Part shown: positions 62,774-64,000 of the stretch, one piece after another | How the letters are laid out: the number at the start of each line of letters is the position of its first letter | How positions within the stretch are numbered: position 1 is the first letter of the stretch | From: Phallusia mammillata | Lineage: Eukaryota > Chordata > Ascidiacea > Phlebobranchia > Ascidiidae | Length of the DNA: 64,000 nucleotides | Direction of reading: 5' to 3' | NCBI GenBank assembly: GCA_003260075.1 | Contig: QLIY01000396.1 | Span: 62,001 to 126,000 of the forward strand | The notes under the pieces: generated by a model | Databases searched by the model: none | The model's input: the letters and a program-made list of their open reading frames with translations, nothing else | Told to the model about the DNA's origin: nothing | Translations under genes and position numbers: made by a program

Positions 62774-64000
62774 TTCACTTAATAGCAAAATTCACTTATC
62801 ACATATTTCACTTAATAGCATAATACACTTAATCGCATATTTCACTTAATAGCATAATACACTTAATAGCATATTTCACTTAATAGCATAATTCACTTAA
62901 TCGCATAGTTCACTTTATCGCATATTTCACTTAATAGCATAATTTACTTCATAGAATAGTTCACTTAATCGCATATTTCACTTAATAGCATATTTCACTT
63001 AATCGCATCATTCACTTAATAGCATAATTCACTTAATAGCATATTTCACTTAACAGCATATTTCACTTAATTGCATAGTTCACTTAATCACATAATTTAC
63101 TTAATAGCATATTTCACTTAATAGCATATTTCACTTAATTGCATAGTTCACTTAATCGCATATTTCACTTAATTGCATAATTCACTTATTTCACCTAATA
63201 GCATAATTCACTTATTTCACTTAATCGCATAATTCACTTAATAGCATATTTCACTTCATAGCATATTTCACTTAATCGCATATTTCACTTAATCGCATAT
63301 TTCACTTAATCGCATGACTCATTTAATCACTTATTTCACCTAATAGAATAATTCACTTAATAGCATAATTCACCTAATAGCATATTTCACTTAATAGCAT
63401 AAATCACTTAATTGCATAGTTNATAAAACAAATAAAACATAGCGACAGATTTAGTGGTTTTTCACACTGAATTTTCTTCATAAATCACTTTATCGCATAT
63501 TTCCCTTAATAGCATAAATCACTTTATCGCATATTTCCCTTAATAGCATAATGGGGGGGGGGATCACTTAATAGCATAATTCAGTTAATCGCATAATTCA
63601 GTTAATCGCATAATTCACTTATTTCACCTAATAGAATAATTCACTTAATAGCATAATTCACTTAATAGCATGACTCATTTAATCGCATATTTCACTTAAT
63701 AGCATAAATCACTTTATCGCATATTTCCCTTAATAGCATAATTCACTTAAATTATCACAATCTTTTTGTCACAAATTTTTTAGCTTCACTGGAAAACAAA
63801 CTTACAGTGTCAGTTGTAGGTACGAGTGTTGATGACGTGTCATTGGCTGCTGACTTGCGCTGATCAGATACAAGAGCTGTGCTGCTGCTCACCAGTGTAT
63901 ACGTCAGACCTCGTTCAATCAAAGTTCGTGTGCTGGGAACCAAGTCGTCCCAGGGAACAAAGCGACCAGTCTGTAAAACATTCTCATAGTGTAAGAAAGA
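27841..64000 (-). CDS. Dynein heavy chain, axonemal type (5' end outside window)
   Basis: I traced 42 exons, from 63970-63806 down to 28029-27841, all joining in frame to about 2,350 residues and ending at a TAG at 27841-27843. In order they encode the AAA2-AAA3 linker, AAA3, AAA4, the stalk with its microtubule-binding tip, AAA5, AAA6 and the long C-terminal domain found in axonemal dyneins. Every block has canonical dynein landmarks. The tail, stem, AAA1 and most of AAA2 lie beyond 64000. Axonemal heavy chains convert ATP hydrolysis into microtubule sliding in cilia and flagella. The exact subfamily is not certain; the unusual AAA3 and AAA4 P-loops suggest one of the divergent chains (DNAH14 is possible). 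Introns are 65 bp to 3.7 kb and hold many repeats. Exons are broken by G-run duplications at 37 kb, 41 kb, 43 kb, 45 kb, 54 kb, 59 kb and 60 kb. Confidence 0.95.
30976..31046 (+). pseudogene. tRNA-Gly(GCC)-like pseudogene
   Basis: This 71-base cloverleaf has a perfect acceptor stem (GCATTGG with CCAATGC), D arm TGGTTCAGTGGTAGAA and anticodon GCC. The base before the anticodon is A instead of the invariant U33, the last anticodon-stem pair is C-C, and the T loop reads CTCGATT instead of TTCGATT. These changes point to a decayed copy within the repeat region. Confidence 0.7.
31368..31436 (+). pseudogene. Hybrid tRNA-like sequence: tRNA-Glu head, tRNA-Gly tail
   Basis: The 5' part (TCCTACATGGTCTACTGGTT) is tRNA-Glu-like, and the 3' part (GGTTCGATTCCCGGCCAATG) is the T arm and acceptor strand of the tRNA-Gly at 30976. 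The two acceptor strands cannot pair. The anticodon loop ATTGCAC would give TGC. This is probably the full-length ancestor of the 151-bp unit. Confidence 0.65.
31506..31577 (+). tRNA. tRNA-Glu-like gene with UUA anticodon (possible pseudogene)
   Basis: This 72-base cloverleaf has a perfectly paired acceptor stem (TCCTACA with TGTAGGA), an anticodon stem CCTGG/CTAGG that pairs with one G-T, and loop CTTTAAT, so the anticodon is TTA, which would read UAA codons. The body is otherwise tRNA-Glu. A mismatch in the D stem (GACT in place of GTCT) and a C-C in the T stem suggest relaxed selection. It may be a relic of the array rather than a working suppressor tRNA. Confidence 0.45.
35435..35600. repeat. 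Duplicated dynein intron segment around G-run 35503-35512
   Basis: A block starting AAGTATCTAGACCCGCTGC and ending in AAGGAGAAAAG occurs before and after a ten-G run with one base difference, inside the intron between dynein exons 35 and 36. Confidence 0.7.
37017..37220 (-). repeat. Duplicated edge of dynein exon 34 around G-run 37111-37121
   Basis: The intron and the donor-side end of exon 34 appear at 37020-37110 and again at 37122-37215. Only the right copy continues into the complete exon. Confidence 0.7.
38394..45467 (-). CDS. Dynein heavy chain exons 25-31: AAA6
   Basis: Exons are 45467-45209, 44223-44063, 43398-43213, 41487-41085, 39897-39731, 39365-39169 and 38510-38394. Exon 25 gives [14 protein letters not shown] and [15 protein letters not shown]. 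Exon 26 holds a Ser- and Thr-rich insertion. Exon 28 contains [17 protein letters not shown]. Exon 29 gives [10 protein letters not shown], which continues into [11 protein letters not shown] in exon 30, the AAA6 Walker-A-like motif. Exon 30 also has [17 protein letters not shown], and exon 31 [10 protein letters not shown]. Exons 25, 27 and 28 are each partly duplicated across G-runs (45481-45490, 45656-45665 and 45805-45816; 43110-43119; 41223-41232). The internal copy inside exon 28 would add a false in-frame-looking stretch. Confidence 0.92.
38700..38910. repeat. Duplicated intron segment around G-run 38804-38814
   Basis: About 95 bases beginning TTTGACACA are present on both sides of an 11-base G-run with a few substitutions, in the intron between dynein exons 30 and 31. 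Confidence 0.7.
39900..41084. other. Large dynein intron with two diverged allelic duplications
   Basis: The intron between exons 28 and 29 contains G-runs at 40175-40185 and 40733-40742. The DNA after each run is a diverged copy of the DNA before it (for example ACAGAATAAATTA at 39906 and 40192, and TTTAAGCT near 40506 and 40746). Divergence is higher than at other junctions. No other feature is seen. Confidence 0.5.
41123..41332 (-). repeat. 100-bp duplication inside dynein exon 28 at G-run 41223-41232
   Basis: About 100 bp of coding sequence is present twice, with a few differences, separated by ten G. Removing one copy restores an uninterrupted dynein reading frame into exon 29, which supports an assembly join over a real insertion. 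Confidence 0.8.
42031..42734. mobile_element. hAT-like element with TAGGGCTG ends
   Basis: Perfect 16-base inverted ends TAGGGCTGTTATCAAA and TTTGATAACAGCCCTA are 704 bp apart, flanked by 8-bp GTTCCACT and GTTCCAAT (one mismatch). The subterminal regions are rich in AATTATTTGA repeats in both orientations. No transposase is encoded. It lies in the intron between dynein exons 27 and 28. Confidence 0.85.
44446..44800. mobile_element. hAT-like MITE with TAGGGATG ends
   Basis: TAGGGATGTGCC at the left and CAGCCCATCCCTA at the right face each other, with AGTAAAAAG repeated just outside both ends (44437-44445 and 44801-44809). The interior has many CTCGG and CCGAG motifs in mirror orientation. The precise right edge is ambiguous by 2-3 bases. 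Confidence 0.6.
45481..45910 (-). repeat. Two extra fragments of dynein exon 25 bounded by three G-runs
   Basis: After the complete exon (45209-45467), fragments of the same exon recur at 45541-45655 and 45817-45907. They are separated by G-runs at 45481-45490, 45656-45665 and 45805-45816 and an unrelated 139-bp piece. The copies differ by a few bases. Broken pieces of one allele placed after the other explain this best. Confidence 0.75.
46094..46250. mobile_element. hAT-type MITE, TSD TTGTACAG, interrupted by a 40-base G-run
   Basis: The ends CAGGGGTGGGAAACC and GGTTGCCCACCCCTG are inverted repeats with one mismatch. TTGTACAG flanks both sides (46086-46093 and 46251-46258). GGCCGCATGTGGCCCGCGGG near the right end is a classic hAT subterminal block. 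The interior is a 40-base G-run, so the real middle of the element is missing. Confidence 0.85.
46522..50201 (-). CDS. Dynein heavy chain exons 20-24: AAA5
   Basis: Exons are 50201-49986, 49485-49375, 48767-48586, 47949-47790 and 46656-46522. Exon 20 gives [18 protein letters not shown], the AAA5 opening. Exon 21 gives [18 protein letters not shown] and [12 protein letters not shown]. Exon 22 has [18 protein letters not shown], exon 23 has [19 protein letters not shown], and exon 24 has [16 protein letters not shown]. Every junction keeps frame. The intron after exon 20 uses a GC donor (GAG followed by GCAAGG) rather than GT; no GT donor in phase is present there. Confidence 0.93.
46704..47233. 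mobile_element. hAT-type element, TSD CTGTAGAC
   Basis: The ends CAGGTGTGGCCAAC and GTTGGCAACCCCTG are inverted repeats (12 of 14). CTGTAGAC flanks both sides exactly. GTCGATCG-type motifs occur near both ends. It is 530 bp long, without a transposase frame, in the intron between dynein exons 23 and 24. Confidence 0.85.
48160..48207. mobile_element. Left end of a polymorphic hAT insertion
   Basis: CAGGGGTGTGCAACCTGCGG and CGGGCCAAATGCGGCCCG start directly after TCATAAGA and run into a ten-G junction (48208-48217). The duplicated allele that follows reads TCATAAGAGACTAC at the same place, without the insertion. The element is cut, so its right end is not visible. Confidence 0.7.
50696..54019 (-). 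CDS. Dynein heavy chain exons 14-19: stalk and microtubule-binding domain
   Basis: Exons are 54019-53873, 53313-53101, 52842-52729, 52133-51858, 51292-51143 and 50851-50696. Exon 14 gives [14 protein letters not shown], the usual entry to the stalk. Exons 15-16 are a long heptad-rich coiled coil (CC1). Exon 17 is the microtubule-binding tip, with [17 protein letters not shown] and [14 protein letters not shown]. Exon 18 continues [20 protein letters not shown], and exons 18-19 form CC2, ending [15 protein letters not shown]. Length and order match the standard dynein stalk. The intron between exons 13 and 14 is only 65 bp. Confidence 0.93.
51540..51715. repeat. Short tandem repeat of about 30 bp in a dynein intron
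   Basis: The phrase TTTGACAAGTATTTAAAAAA recurs about five times with small indels in the intron between exons 17 and 18. Confidence 0.65.
52140..52630. repeat. Minisatellite, about 24-bp unit, with CACGACGTG core
   Basis: About 20 imperfect copies of a unit close to CTGCAATGTTTCACGACGTG fill most of the intron between dynein exons 16 and 17. Units vary between CGACGTGAC, CGATGTGAC and GACGTCA, so palindromic CRE-like cores recur. It is not coding. Confidence 0.8.
54085..58690 (-). CDS. Dynein heavy chain exons 9-13: AAA4
   Basis: Exons are 58690-58539, 57263-57084, 56176-56013, 55448-55217 and 54205-54085. Exon 9 gives [20 protein letters not shown], the standard lead-in to AAA4. Exon 10 has the P-loop [19 protein letters not shown]. 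Exon 11 has [20 protein letters not shown] and the Walker B strand [20 protein letters not shown]. Exons 12 and 13 give [35 protein letters not shown] and [11 protein letters not shown], the classical WF-W-P motif ahead of the stalk. A copy of the tail of exon 12 (54640-54726) and of the start of exon 13 (54739-54776) lies beside the G-run at 54727-54738. Confidence 0.93.
54140..55310 (-). repeat. Roughly 570-bp allelic duplication around G-run 54727-54738
   Basis: The segment from the acceptor side of exon 13 through the intron into exon 12 appears at about 54160-54726 and again at 54739-55310. It carries substitutions and indels of several percent. The complete exons 13 and 12 are at the outer ends, so the inner copies are surplus. 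Confidence 0.7.
56227..56694. mobile_element. hAT-type element, TSD TTCTAAAC, partly duplicated
   Basis: The ends CAGGGGTTCCCAAACTTTTT and ACAGTTTGGGAACCACTG are inverted repeats. TTCTAAAC flanks both sides exactly (56219-56226 and 56695-56702). GGCCTGTGGCCCAAA and GGCCATGGCCCACAG are mirrored inside. The left end with its flank is repeated after the G-run at 56323-56332. Confidence 0.88.
56720..56970. repeat. Degenerate AAC/AGC trinucleotide tract
   Basis: This is an imperfect run of AACAGC, AACAACAAC and similar triplets in the intron between dynein exons 10 and 11. It yields an Asn- and Ser-rich open frame on the plus strand that is a by-product of the simple repeat. Confidence 0.65.
57345..58457. 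mobile_element. hAT-type element, TSD TTTTAGGG, with GGGGGCGATTT repeats
   Basis: The ends CAGGGTTATTCAAC and GTTGAAGACCCCTG are inverted repeats (12 of 14), flanked exactly by TTTTAGGG (57337-57344 and 58458-58465). GGGGGCGAT motifs recur five or more times near the left end and once near the right. A 320-bp internal block is repeated across the G-run 58013-58023, so the drawn length overstates the element. Confidence 0.85.
58783..58859. other. 77-base G-run, probable gap filler
   Basis: This pure G tract lies in the intron between dynein exons 8 and 9. It is followed by a segment (58860-58930) that is repeated after a second ten-G run (58931-58940), the same junction pattern as elsewhere. 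Confidence 0.6.
59096..63970 (-). CDS. Dynein heavy chain exons 1-8 in window: AAA2-AAA3 linker and AAA3
   Basis: Exons are 63970-63806, 62361-62266, 61936-61729, 61336-61254, 60872-60730, 60509-60317, 59637-59449 and 59245-59096. The first gives [15 protein letters not shown], the linker before AAA3. The second holds the AAA3 P-loop [18 protein letters not shown], a standard GxxxxGKT. The fifth carries the Walker B region [13 protein letters not shown], where the usual FIDDxNMP has Asn in place of the first Asp. The sixth gives [19 protein letters not shown], the conserved AAA3 sensor segment. Exon 7 ([12 protein letters not shown]) and exon 8 ([17 protein letters not shown]) complete the module. 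Parts of exons 6 and 7 are duplicated beyond G-runs at 60253-60263 and 59764-59774. Confidence 0.92.
62699..62772. other. 74-base G-run at the edge of the 17-bp satellite
   Basis: This pure G tract directly abuts the minisatellite that follows. Long tandem arrays commonly break assemblies, which supports a gap-type origin. Confidence 0.6.
62773..63760. repeat. 17-bp minisatellite in a dynein intron
   Basis: About 50 imperfect copies of TTCACTTAATAGCATAA, with variants TCGCATA, TTGCATA and CATATT, fill the intron between dynein exons 1 and 2 of the window. The array is interrupted at 63422-63482 by an undetermined base and a short unique insert. It is broken again by a G-run at 63553-63562. 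Confidence 0.9.

Overview
This is a 64 kb stretch of an AT-rich, intron-rich animal genome. Genes have many short exons with GT-AG introns, and the protein families are all animal ones. The gene set, compact introns and two clearly divergent alleles left side by side fit a highly heterozygous marine invertebrate such as an ascidian, but the sequence alone does not prove the species.

Layout. (1) Minus strand, left edge to 4173: an incomplete gene for a tyrosine-kinase-like protein kinase whose C-terminal region reads like a Nudix fold. (2) Minus strand, 4552-5745: an intronless LACC1 (laccase-domain) gene directly upstream of the kinase on the same strand. (3) Plus strand, 6496-10766: a seven-exon TMEM185 gene, head to head with LACC1. 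(4) 10767-14612: intergenic DNA with a hAT-type transposon. (5) Minus strand, 14613-26316: a fifteen-exon USP38-type ubiquitin protease, convergent with TMEM185. (6) Minus strand, 27841 to beyond the right edge: 42 visible exons of a dynein heavy chain, running from just before AAA3 to the stop codon.

The dynein introns hold most of the unusual DNA. The intron before the last exon (28030-31709) carries about 17 copies of a 151-bp repeat containing the 5' two-thirds of a tRNA-Glu gene, followed by decayed full-length tRNA-like copies that include a Glu/Gly hybrid and one with a UUA anticodon. Other introns hold a 17-bp minisatellite (62773-63760), a roughly 24-bp minisatellite (52140-52630), and several non-autonomous hAT elements recognised by terminal inverted repeats and 8-bp target duplications.

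A pervasive oddity is about 33 runs of G. Most are 10-12 bases long, and four are 40-77. In most short cases the DNA after the run repeats, with SNP-like differences, the 80-600 bp before it. These look like assembly junctions where two alleles were placed in tandem across a placeholder or poly-G gap. They cut through real exons of TMEM185, USP38 and dynein, so apparent exon duplications there should not be read as biology.

The genes do not form an obvious pathway. LACC1 is linked to immune metabolism, its kinase neighbour could be a signalling partner, USP38 removes ubiquitin, and the dynein is a motor of the axonemal type. The kinase-Nudix architecture and the tRNA-derived array are the most novel-looking items.
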